Positions 21,579 through 29,576 of a stretch of DNA of 64,000 nucleotides are shown here, piece by piece (positions within the stretch are counted from its first letter, which is position 1; every line of letters starts with the position of its first letter). The DNA lies in contig NZ_CP151632.1 in the NCBI RefSeq assembly GCF_040144835.1, positions 62,001 to 126,000 of the forward strand. Direction: 5' to 3'. A program made the translations under genes and the position numbers. Origin of the DNA: Microbacterium sp. LWS13-1.2. Lineage in GTDB: Bacteria > Actinomycetota > Actinomycetes > Actinomycetales > Microbacteriaceae. A model generated the notes under the pieces. That model worked only from the letters and a program-made list of their open reading frames with translations. It was not told where the DNA came from and did no database searches.

Positions 21579-22502
21579 ATGCCCGGATCGTCCCGACGCC
21601 CGCTCCACACGTCGCCGACGCGGCGCGCGGAGCCTCGGGACACCGGCGCTCAGCGCTTCGAAGGACCGAGCGATCTGCACCTGCACTCCGCGAACTCCGA
21701 CGGTACGCAGCCTCCCGCCGAGGTGATGGCGTCCGCGCATCGACACGGGGTGCGGACGGCGGCGCTCACCGACCACGACACCACCTCGGGATGGGCGGAG
21801 GCCGCCGACGCCGCGACATCGCTCGGCATGACCTTCATCGCGGGCATGGAGCTCTCGGCCCGCCACGAATGGCGCAGCGTCCACGTGCTGGCGTATCTGC
21901 CGGATCCCGACGACCCGGCGCTGCGTGCCGAGACCACCCGCATCCGCTCATCGCGGCTGGATCGCGCCCGGCTCATGGCCGACCGGATCTCTCGCGACTA
22001 CGACCTCGTGTGGGACGACATCCTCGAGCAGACGAGCGACGGGGCGACCGTCGGGCGGCCGCACATCGCCGACGCGCTCGTGGCCCGCGGCCTCGTGCGC
22101 GACCGTGCCGAGGCCTTCGCCGGAATCCTCAGCCCAGGCGGCGACTACTACGTCGCGCTGTACGCACCCGACCCGGTGACCGCCGTGCGGCTCGTCGCCG
22201 GCGCCGGGGGAGTGCCCGTCATCGCGCATCCTGCCGGCCGGGCCGGCCTGCTGCCGGTGCGGCTGATGGAGCGGATGCTGGATGCCGGCCTCGCCGGCTT
22301 CGAACTCGGACACCGCGAGAACCGGGAGCCGGCCCTCACCACGCTGCGCGACCTCTGCCGCGAGCGCGACCTCATCGTCACCGGCTCGAGCGACTACCAC
22401 GGTCTGGGCAAGCCCAACCAGCCGGGCGAGAACACCACCAGCGACGACATGGTCGCGCGCATCATCGAGCAGGCGACGGGAAACGCCCCTGTCTACCCGT
22501 GA
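21579..22502 (+). CDS. PHP-domain phosphoesterase
   Basis: The 307-residue protein has the four PHP metal motifs: DLHLHSANSDG (His34, His36, Asp41), TDHDTTSGW (Asp65, His66), Glu91 in GMELSA, and the C-terminal GSSDYHG (about 269). These bind a trinuclear metal centre. Close relatives (RNase AM/YciV type) hydrolyse 3',5'-nucleoside bisphosphates or short RNA 5' ends, so a role in nucleotide or RNA turnover is likely. The first 28 residues are basic and not part of the domain. Nothing in the gap links it to the flanking genes. Confidence 0.85.
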   Translation: MPGSSRRPLHTSPTRRAEPRDTGAQRFEGPSDLHLHSANSDGTQPPAEVMASAHRHGVRTAALTDHDTTSGWAEAADAATSLGMTFIAGMELSARHEWRSVHVLAYLPDPDDPALRAETTRIRSSRLDRARLMADRISRDYDLVWDDILEQTSDGATVGRPHIADALVARGLVRDRAEAFAGILSPGGDYYVALYAPDPVTAVRLVAGAGGVPVIAHPAGRAGLLPVRLMERMLDAGLAGFELGHRENREPALTTLRDLCRERDLIVTGSSDYHGLGKPNQPGENTTSDDMVARIIEQATGNAPVYP

Positions 22503-22549
22503 GGGCGGGCAGAGGCGTCTCCGTGCGGTGCGTGCCGCAGCTCAGGTGA

Positions 22550-22984
22550 TCAGCTCAGCGCCTTGGCCTTCAGCGCGTCGTACTCCGCCTGCGTGATCGT
22601 GCCGGAGTCGAGCAGACCCTTGGCCTTGGCGATCTCGTCGGCAGCGCTGGTGCCGCCGGAGCCCGCGACGGACTTGATGTAGGCGTCCTGGGCGCTCTGC
22701 AGCTCGGCGGCCTGCTTCGCGCCGCGCTGGGCCATGCCGTTGCCGCGGGCGATGAGGTAGACGAGCAGCGTGAGGAACGGGACGAAGATCAGGAAGATGA
22801 TCCAGACCGCCTTCCACCACCCGTTCAGGGTGTGGTCGCGGAACAGGTCGCCGATGACGGCGAACAGCGCGAACAGGTACGCCATGAAGAAGAAGATCCA
22901 GAGGAACCACCAGATGATGTCCCAGAAGGAGCCCCAGAAGCCCTGGTACTCATATGCGGTGGTGACGGCATCGAGGATGTGCAC
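22550..22984 (-). CDS. SHOCT-domain membrane protein
   Basis: The 144-residue protein has two long hydrophobic segments rich in Trp and Phe (about residues 15-45 and 55-80) resembling the phospholipase-D nuclease N-terminal module. A short linker and a C-terminal SHOCT domain follow (about 113-143, ADEIAKAKGLLDSGTITQAEYDALK). SHOCT domains are oligomerisation modules found on many bacterial membrane proteins. No enzymatic residues are seen. Start: GTG 22984, preceded at the right distance by GAAAGG. It is a lone gene convergent with the PHP gene. Confidence 0.8.
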   Translation of the reverse strand: MHILDAVTTAYEYQGFWGSFWDIIWWFLWIFFFMAYLFALFAVIGDLFRDHTLNGWWKAVWIIFLIFVPFLTLLVYLIARGNGMAQRGAKQAAELQSAQDAYIKSVAGSGGTSAADEIAKAKGLLDSGTITQAEYDALKAKALS

Positions 22985-23046
22985 GATACGCCTTTCTTGA
23001 CTGCGAGGTTGCGGCACCACGTGCGCCGCTTGCGCTCACAATAGCG

Positions 23047-23079
23047 CGGTCGCGGTGCCGTACGACGGCACCGCGACCG
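23047..23079 (-). terminator. Hairpin terminator after the DEAD-box helicase gene
   Basis: CGGTCGCGGTGCCGT at 23047-23061 and its perfect complement at 23065-23079 form a 15-bp stem with a 3-nt loop, 12 bases beyond the helicase stop codon on the minus strand. The U-tract is poor. Confidence 0.75.
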
Positions 23080-23090
23080 GTGAAGAGGAA

Positions 23091-24620
23091 TCAGGCGCCG
23101 ACGGTGGCGCCGCCCGCGGGGGCCGACCCTCCGCCGCTGCCGCCGCGACGGCGACGGCGCCGACGCGGCGCGGGCTTTCCGTCGTGGTGCTCCTTGCCGC
23201 CGCCGTCGTGGGTCCCGCCGCCGTCGGTGGAACGGTCGCCGTCGGTCGACGGTCCGCTCTGCTCCGCCGAGGCCGATGCGCCGCCGTCGACGGGCTCGAA
23301 GGTCGAGCCCACACGCTCGGAGTCGCCCCGGCGCCGGCGACGCCGGCGGCCCGGGGCCTGGCCGTTGGTCTCGACCTCTGCCGCGGCATCCGCTGCCCGT
23401 TCGGGCTGCACGCGGACGGCCTGGGTCTTCGGGGCGGTCACGATGCGCCCCTTCGTGCCGGCCGGGATGTCGAGATCGCTGAACAGGTGCGGGCTGGAGG
23501 AATACGTCTCGACGGGCTCCGGCTGCCCGAACTCGAGCGCGCGGTTGATGAGGGCCCACTTGTGCAGGTCCTCCCAGTCGACGAAGGTCACCGCGATGCC
23601 CGTCTTGCCCGCGCGGCCGGTGCGGCCCGCGCGGTGCAGGTACGTCTTCTCGTCGTCGGGGATCGTGTGGTTGATGACGTGGGTGACGTCGTCGACGTCG
23701 ATGCCGCGCGCCGCCACGTCCGTGGCGATGAGCACGTCCTTCTTGCCGGCCTTGAAGCCGGCCATGGAGCGCTCGCGCGCCTCCTGGCTCATGTCGCCGT
23801 GCACCGACGCGGTGTTGAAGCCGCGGTCGCCGAGCTCGTCGGAGAGACGCTGCGCCGCGCGCTTGGTGCGCGTGAAGATCACGGTCTTGCCGCGGCCCTC
23901 GGCCTGCAGGATGCGGGCGATGACCTCGTCCTTGTCGAGCGAGTGCGCACGGTAGACGAGGTGGTTGATGTTGGCCTGCGTGAGGCCCTCGTCGGGATCG
24001 GTCGCGCGGATGTGGATCGGGTTCGACATGAACCGGCGGGCCAGCGCGACGATCGGGCCGGGCATCGTCGCCGAGAAGAGCTGCGTGTGACGGATGGCCG
24101 GCACCTTCGAGAAGATCTTCTCGATGTCGGGCAGGAACCCGAGGTCGAGCATCTTGTCGGCCTCGTCCAGCACGACCTCGGTCGCGTGCGAGAGGTCGAG
24201 CAGCCGCTGGTTGTTCAGGTCGATCAGTCGGCCGGGGGTGCCGACGACGATCTGAGCGCCGGCCTTGAGCTGGTCGATCTGGCCCTCGTACGCCTTGCCG
24301 CCGTAGATCGCGACAACGCTGGTCGGGCGCCCCGAGGTGAGCATGTCCATGTCTTCGTAGACCTGCACGCACAGCTCGCGCGTCGGCACCACGATGAGCG
24401 CCTTGACGCCGGGCGCCGGTGTCGGACCGAGCCGCTGGACGACGGGGATGCCGAAGCCGAAGGTCTTGCCGGTGCCGGTCTTCGCCTGGCCGATGATGTC
24501 CTGGCCGGGGAGGCCGAGGGGGATGGTCTGCTCTTGGATGGGGAATGCGTCGACGATGCCCTTTGCGGAGAGCGCCTCGACGATGTCCTGATCAACGCCG
24601 AGTTCGGCGAAGGTCGTCAC
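23091..24620 (-). CDS. DEAD-box ATP-dependent RNA helicase (RhlE/DeaD type)
   Basis: This 509-residue helicase unwinds RNA duplexes in ribosome assembly or RNA decay. It has a Q motif (FPIQEQTIP), Walker A AKTGTGKT (46-53), PTRELCVQ, DEAD (152-155), SAT (183-185), and the domain 2 motifs RGIDVDDV and HRAGRTGR. After about residue 400 it has a low-complexity tail with Arg runs and Gly/Ser/Asp stretches, a usual RNA-binding tail. Start: GTG 24620; upstream is a 210-bp G+C-rich region shared with the divergent ferritin-like gene. The pairing with a ferritin-like gene is also seen around rhlE in mycobacteria. Confidence 0.92.
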   Translation of the reverse strand: MTTFAELGVDQDIVEALSAKGIVDAFPIQEQTIPLGLPGQDIIGQAKTGTGKTFGFGIPVVQRLGPTPAPGVKALIVVPTRELCVQVYEDMDMLTSGRPTSVVAIYGGKAYEGQIDQLKAGAQIVVGTPGRLIDLNNQRLLDLSHATEVVLDEADKMLDLGFLPDIEKIFSKVPAIRHTQLFSATMPGPIVALARRFMSNPIHIRATDPDEGLTQANINHLVYRAHSLDKDEVIARILQAEGRGKTVIFTRTKRAAQRLSDELGDRGFNTASVHGDMSQEARERSMAGFKAGKKDVLIATDVAARGIDVDDVTHVINHTIPDDEKTYLHRAGRTGRAGKTGIAVTFVDWEDLHKWALINRALEFGQPEPVETYSSSPHLFSDLDIPAGTKGRIVTAPKTQAVRVQPERAADAAAEVETNGQAPGRRRRRRRGDSERVGSTFEPVDGGASASAEQSGPSTDGDRSTDGGGTHDGGGKEHHDGKPAPRRRRRRRGGSGGGSAPAGGATVGA

Positions 24621-24774
24621 GATGTGTGCCTGTCCGGCAGTGAGATGCTGCCTGGGTTCTTGCCCGGGCGCGGTTCCGGCCTCGTCGAGGTCGCCGCGCG
24701 GGCGGAAGTGCGATCCACGCCCTTCTCTCCCACAGGCGCGGGCGCCCCGATCCGACGCCGGGGACGCTACCCAC

Positions 24775-24789
24775 GATACCGGAGGTATC
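24775..24789. promoter_or_regulatory. Inverted repeat between helicase and ferritin-like genes
   Basis: GATACC, GGA, GGTATC is a perfect 15-bp interrupted palindrome in the divergent intergenic region, about 155 bases before the helicase start and 45 before the ferritin-like gene. It could be an operator. A chance palindrome is possible. Confidence 0.35.
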
Positions 24790-24832
24790 CGGCGCGGACA
24801 CGTACGGGCCGGCGCCTCGTAGGCTTTCGTGC

Positions 24833-25546
24833 ATGGTGAAGTGGTTCTGGCAGCGGCGGGAGACGGGCCGCAAGCTGCAGCTGCGCTCGCGCGACGAGCT
24901 GAGCGGCGGCAATCGTGTGGACTTCGAGGAGCTCGCTCCCGACATCGACACGTTCCTCGGTCAGGCCGCCTACCTCCAGCTGGGCTTCTTCGAGACGCTC
25001 ACCGAGCTGATCCAGACGACTCCGGAGCTCGGGGAGAAGGAGGCGGTCTCGCGCGCCGCCGGCGCCGCGCTCACCAAGCACGAGGCGCTCGTCTCGCTCA
25101 TCCGCGAGCGCGGCGACGATCCGACCGCGATCATGCGGCCGTTCCGCGAGCCGCTCGACGGCTTCCGCGCGGCGACGCACGGGGTCCGTTCGCAGGAGAC
25201 GATGCTGTCGGTGCACATCACCGCGGGCATGCTCGACGACTTCTACCTCGCGCTGTCGGCGAGCTATGGCGACACCGGAGACCGCGTCGCCCGCATCCTC
25301 CAGGCCGACGACGACCGGCAGGCCATCGTGGAGCTGATCACCGAGACCATCGCGAGCGACCCCGAGTGGAAGTCGCTGCTGGCGCTGTGGGGCCGCCGGC
25401 TGGTCGGCGACACCCTGCTCATCGCCCGCGCCGCGCTGCGGCCGATGTCACTGGGCCGTGCCGAGGAGCAGAAGGTCGAGCCCGTCTTCACCGAGCTCAT
25501 GGCCGCCCACTCGCGTCGCATGGACGCGATGGGCCTCGCGGCCTGA
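24833..25546 (+). CDS. Ferritin-like fold protein
   Basis: The 237-residue, mostly helical protein matches actinobacterial ferritin-like domain proteins distantly related to the MiaE tRNA hydroxylase fold (the mycobacterial counterpart is Rv3210c as I recall it). Candidate metal ligands are in the helices FFETLTELIQ, LTKHEALVSLI, IVELITETI and PVFTELMAAHSRRM, where Glu and ExxH-like pairs recur. A di-iron function is possible but unproven. The first 30 residues are basic and polar. ATG 24833 has a TAGGCT hexamer ending 7 bases upstream and no clear Shine-Dalgarno. It is divergent from the helicase. Confidence 0.7.
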   Translation: MVKWFWQRRETGRKLQLRSRDELSGGNRVDFEELAPDIDTFLGQAAYLQLGFFETLTELIQTTPELGEKEAVSRAAGAALTKHEALVSLIRERGDDPTAIMRPFREPLDGFRAATHGVRSQETMLSVHITAGMLDDFYLALSASYGDTGDRVARILQADDDRQAIVELITETIASDPEWKSLLALWGRRLVGDTLLIARAALRPMSLGRAEEQKVEPVFTELMAAHSRRMDAMGLAA

Positions 25547-25631
25547 ACCGCCGGTGACACGCCGCGCGACTGCGCGGGCGTTCTCGTCCGTCGCGTCAGC
25601 GTCGGTCCGGCGTCAGCAGTGCTCCGCCAGG

Positions 25632-25922
25632 TCAGCTGATCCCGAGGCTGGTCTTCTCTCGCGCGTCGTGGGCGACGCGGACGCGGGAGATCGCGATGAT
25701 CGCCGGGTAGGTGACGACGATCGGGACGATCAGCGCCGCGAGCCACGGCCACGGGGTGTCGATGCCGACGCCCACCCACGTCAGGATCGCCCACGCGAGG
25801 CCCGCCGAGACCGCGCCGATCATCGGGGCGAGCACGACGCCGCGCGTGAGGCGCTGGTGCAGCTGGAAGTGGATGCCGAGGCCGACGGCCGCGCCGACGA
25901 TGAAGGCGATGAGGATCTGCAC
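25632..25922 (-). CDS. Small membrane protein of unknown function
   Basis: The 96-residue protein has three hydrophobic helices (about residues 2-18, 28-50 and 57-78) with short loops and a charged C-terminal tail. It matches no family I recognise. ATG 25922 lies 13 bases after the stop of the DUF3107 gene on the same strand, so the two are probably one transcript. It could be a small accessory membrane subunit; nothing supports a more specific statement. Confidence 0.65.
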   Translation of the reverse strand: MQILIAFIVGAAVGLGIHFQLHQRLTRGVVLAPMIGAVSAGLAWAILTWVGVGIDTPWPWLAALIVPIVVTYPAIIAISRVRVAHDAREKTSLGIS

Positions 25923-25935
25923 GTCGCGGGTCCGC

Positions 25936-26160
25936 TCAGGCCACGAAGCCGACGCGGCGGGACTCCTCGGAGCCGAGCTCGATGTACGCCAGGCCGGCGG
26001 TGGGGACGATGTACGAGTTGCCCTTGGCGTCGGCGAACGTCACGTGCGTCGCGCCGGCGTCGAGCGCCGCGGCGACGGACTTCTTCACGTCGGCCGCCGG
26101 CTCGTTCGTCTCGAAGTTGAGCTCGCGGCCGGTGTTCGCGATGCCGATGCGGATCTCCAC
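25936..26160 (-). CDS. DUF3107 family small protein
   Basis: The 74-residue protein MEIRIGIANTGRELNFET... fits DUF3107, a small actinobacteria-specific family (TB9.4/Rv3208A in mycobacteria, from memory). The ending SRRVGFVA is the conserved C-terminus. The fold is predicted as compact alpha/beta; no activity is known. A good Shine-Dalgarno (AGGAGG, 5 bases upstream) precedes ATG 26160. It is divergent from adnA, the same relationship as in other actinobacteria, and followed by a small membrane protein gene. Confidence 0.88.
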   Translation of the reverse strand: MEIRIGIANTGRELNFETNEPAADVKKSVAAALDAGATHVTFADAKGNSYIVPTAGLAYIELGSEESRRVGFVA

Positions 26161-26306
26161 GTGACTGACCTCCTGCGCGGGGCGACGGTGTACTTGCCGA
26201 AAGGCTGAGGGCTCCCCGGACGCATGGCAACTCTACGACACCGCGGAGCGGCATCCGCCCGCCCTGGACACGCTCTGGGCGAACGGCCGATGTCGGCCGT
26301 GCGCGC

Positions 26307-26312
26307 TACCGT
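26307..26312 (+). promoter_or_regulatory. -10 hexamer of leaderless adnA promoter
   Basis: TACCGT ends six bases before the GTG at 26319; a leaderless transcript is likely. Confidence 0.45.
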
Positions 26313-26318
26313 CGAAGG

Positions 26319-29300
26319 GTGACCCCGGGGAGCCAGCAGCGCGCGACGTACGCGCCGGATGCGTCGCAGCGGGCCGTGCTGGTCCTTCCCGTCGAGGCAT
26401 CGGGTGTCGTCGTCGGCGCCCCCGGAACGGGCAAGACCGAGACGCTGGTCGCCCGGGTGGCGGCACTCGTCGAGGCGGGCGTCGATCCCGACACCGTGCT
26501 CGTGCTCACGCCGTCCCGCCAGACCGCGACGGCCCTGCGCGACCGGCTCGGGCTCGCCGTCGAGGTGGCGACGACCGGTCCGCTCGCCCGATCGGTCGCG
26601 TCGTACGCGTTCCAGATCGTGCGGGCGCACGCGGTGGCCGTCGACGCCGACCCGCCGCAGCTTCTCACCGGTGGCGACGAGGACCAGATCATCCGGGATC
26701 TCCTGGAAGGCGACGAAGAGGACGAGGCTGCGGGTGCGGCGCGCTGGCCGGACTGGCTCGGCACGGCGATCCGCGGCACCGCCGGCTTCCGCACGGAAGT
26801 GCGCACCTTCCTCGCCGAATGCACCACGCTCGGCATCGGGCCGCAGCGCCTGCGCGAGCTCGGCGAGCGCCACGAGTTGCCCGCCTGGGTCGCGCTCTCC
26901 TCGTTCTTCGCCGAGTACCTGCAGGTGCGGGACGGCATGCGCGGCGCGCATCGGGATGCCGCGGGACTCGTCCGCGAGGCGGTCGGCCTGCTGCGCACGG
27001 CGCCGGCCGGCAGCCCTGCGGTCGACCGGGTGAGGGTGGTGCTCGTCGACGACGCGCAGGAGCTGACGCTCGGCGGTGTCGAACTGCTGGAAGCCGTGCG
27101 CGCGCGCGGTGCCGCGGTGCTCGCGTTCGGCGATCCCGATGTGGGCTCCGGCTCGTTCCGCGGCGCGACGCCCGAGAATTTCGCACGCCTGGCGGCGTCG
27201 CTCGATGCGGTGCACGTGCTCGCCGGAGGGCATCGCGGCACCGGGTGGCAGCGCGAGCTCGTCGGGCGGGTCACCCAGCGCATCGGCGCGGTCGGCGTGG
27301 TCGCGCATCGCGGCGCCGCCTCCCACGCCGAGCCCGACGCGTCGGTGCGGGTGCTCACCCTGAACTCGACGGCGGAGGAGTACGACGCCGTCGCCCGCGT
27401 GCTGCGTGAGCGTCACGTGCACGACGGCGTGCCGTGGCGGGAGTGCGCCGTGATCGCCCACGACACGCGACAGGTCGCGGCGCTCGAGGCCGAGCTGTCG
27501 GCCAGAGAGGTGCCCGCGCGCTCGAGCGGCCCCGGCCGGGCGCTCGGCGCGGTGCGGCCGGTGGCAGATCTGCTGCGGCTCGTCGAACTCGCCTCCCGTG
27601 ACGACTGGACCTTCGAGGACGTGTCTGCGGCGCTGGTCGGCACGTACGGGCGGCTCGACGTCATCGAGCTCCGCCGGCTTCGTTCGGCACTGCGCCATGC
27701 CGAGCTGCAGCGCGTGCTCGACGCCGACGCGGAGGAGGCGGAAAGCGCGCAGGGTGCCGAGCGCTCGGGGCGCGACCTGGTCCTGTCGGCGATGCGGCAG
27801 CCGCTGGAGTTCGACCTGCTCGACACGCGCGAGGCACGCCGCGCGGGCTCGCTCGCGCGCACCCTCCAGGCGCTGCGCGACGACCTGGACCGCGGCGTGA
27901 CCGCCCACGAGCTGCTCTGGACGGCGTGGGACCGCAGCGGGCTCGCGCGCGCCTGGGCGGAGCTCGCGCGGGGGAACGGCCCTCTGGCCGAGCAGGCGCA
28001 TCGCGACCTCGACGCCCTGGTCGCGCTGTTCCAGGCTGCGAAGCGTTTCGTCGAGCGCTCGCTCGACGCCGATCCGCGCGTGTTCGTGCGGTCGATCCTC
28101 GACAGCGGCGTCGCGGAGGACCGCCTGGAGGCTCCGACGCGCGACGACAGCGTCCGCATCATGACACCGGCGGGCGCCCTGGGCCTGGAGTTCGACACCG
28201 TCGTCGTCGCCGGTGTGCAGGACGGCGTATGGCCCAACACGCGCCTGCGGGGGAGCCTGCTCGATACCTGGCGACTGGCGGATGCCGCCACCCGCTCCGA
28301 CGGCGAGACGCTGGGTGCCTTCGACCGCCGCCGCGCGGCGATGCACGACGAGCTGCGACTGCTCGCGCGCGCCCTGTCGCGCGCCACGGCCCAGGTGATC
28401 GTGACCGCCGTGAACGACGACGACACCGGCCCCAGCGTCTTCTTCGAGCTGCTGCCCGACCCCGAGCCGCTGGAGCTCGACCATCCGGTGTCATTGCGCG
28501 GACTCGTGGCACGGCACCGGAGGACGCTCACCCAGCAGGGATCGCGGGCGCTGACTGCGGCCGGGCCGCGCCCGGCCTCGCCACCGGCGGGACCTTGGGC
28601 GACCTCCGCGGCACGCGCCGCCGAACAGCTCGCCTTGCTGGCGGACGCCGGAGTCGCCGGCGCCGCCCCACGCGAGTGGTACGGCGTCTCCGGTCCGACG
28701 TCGATCGGTCCCCTCCGTGACCTGTCGCGAGAGGACGTGCGCGTCTCCCCGTCGCGCCTGCACGCCCTCGAGGAGTGCGAGCTGAACTGGGTCATCGCAG
28801 ATCTCGGCGGCGACCCCGGTGGGACGACCGCGGGCCTCGGCACGATCATCCACGCGGCTCTCGAGCACGCCGCGGGCCACGACGAAGCGGCTCTCTGGGC
28901 CGAGGTCGAGGCGCGGTGGGGCGAGCTGACATTCGAGGCCGCCTGGCGTGACCGCGCCGAGCAGACACGCGCGCGCGACCTGGTGCGCCGCCTGCACCTG
29001 TATCTCCGACGCTTCGACGACGCCGGCGGCACGTTGATCGGGGCCGAGCCCCACTTCGAGGTGCACATACCGCTGGTCGCCGGCGAGGTCGCACAGGGCC
29101 CGGACGCGACGCTTCCCGATCCGGCATCCGACACCACCGGTGCCGACCGCCACCGCGTGATCCTGTCGGGATACATCGATCGTGTCGAGCTCACGCCGGA
29201 GGGGACCGTGGTCATCATGGACCTCAAGACCGGCAAGCGCGAGCCGCAGACCGATGCCAAGGTGCTCGACAACCCGCAGCTCGCGGCTTACCAGCTGGCG

Positions 29301-29576
29301 TTCGAGTCCGGCGCGATCGCCGAGGCGAACGGACACCCTGCGGGCGGCGCGAAGCTTCTCGTCCTCCGCCCGACCGCGACGAAGTCCGACTACGCGACAC
29401 CGTGGCAGCCACCGTTCGACGACGAGCGGAGGGATGCATTCCTCGGCCGGATCCGCACCGCCGTGGCGGTCATGCGAGGCGAGACCTTCACCGCTCCCTA
29501 CGAGGAGCACTGCCGCGACGAGCACTCGTACGGACTGTGCCGCATCCACACGGTGGGCGCGGTGAGCGCCTCGTGA
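26319..29576 (+). CDS. adnA: AdnA-like helicase-nuclease subunit
   Basis: The 1085-residue protein has an N-terminal UvrD/Rep-type SF1A motor and a C-terminal PD-(D/E)XK nuclease. Walker A is GAPGTGKT (33-40). Motif II reads DDAQ (244-247) instead of DEXX, which predicts a weak motor. Nuclease motifs are GTIIHAALEHAA, IMDLKTGK (about 966-973) and the QLAAYQ helix. With AdnB it forms the double-strand-break end-resection machine that replaces RecBCD or AddAB in many actinobacteria. GTG 26319 follows a -10 hexamer. Its stop overlaps the start of adnB by 4 nt (GTGA), so the subunits are co-translated. Confidence 0.88.
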   Translation: MTPGSQQRATYAPDASQRAVLVLPVEASGVVVGAPGTGKTETLVARVAALVEAGVDPDTVLVLTPSRQTATALRDRLGLAVEVATTGPLARSVASYAFQIVRAHAVAVDADPPQLLTGGDEDQIIRDLLEGDEEDEAAGAARWPDWLGTAIRGTAGFRTEVRTFLAECTTLGIGPQRLRELGERHELPAWVALSSFFAEYLQVRDGMRGAHRDAAGLVREAVGLLRTAPAGSPAVDRVRVVLVDDAQELTLGGVELLEAVRARGAAVLAFGDPDVGSGSFRGATPENFARLAASLDAVHVLAGGHRGTGWQRELVGRVTQRIGAVGVVAHRGAASHAEPDASVRVLTLNSTAEEYDAVARVLRERHVHDGVPWRECAVIAHDTRQVAALEAELSAREVPARSSGPGRALGAVRPVADLLRLVELASRDDWTFEDVSAALVGTYGRLDVIELRRLRSALRHAELQRVLDADAEEAESAQGAERSGRDLVLSAMRQPLEFDLLDTREARRAGSLARTLQALRDDLDRGVTAHELLWTAWDRSGLARAWAELARGNGPLAEQAHRDLDALVALFQAAKRFVERSLDADPRVFVRSILDSGVAEDRLEAPTRDDSVRIMTPAGALGLEFDTVVVAGVQDGVWPNTRLRGSLLDTWRLADAATRSDGETLGAFDRRRAAMHDELRLLARALSRATAQVIVTAVNDDDTGPSVFFELLPDPEPLELDHPVSLRGLVARHRRTLTQQGSRALTAAGPRPASPPAGPWATSAARAAEQLALLADAGVAGAAPREWYGVSGPTSIGPLRDLSREDVRVSPSRLHALEECELNWVIADLGGDPGGTTAGLGTIIHAALEHAAGHDEAALWAEVEARWGELTFEAAWRDRAEQTRARDLVRRLHLYLRRFDDAGGTLIGAEPHFEVHIPLVAGEVAQGPDATLPDPASDTTGADRHRVILSGYIDRVELTPEGTVVIMDLKTGKREPQTDAKVLDNPQLAAYQLAFESGAIAEANGHPAGGAKLLVLRPTATKSDYATPWQPPFDDERRDAFLGRIRTAVAVMRGETFTAPYEEHCRDEHSYGLCRIHTVGAVSAS

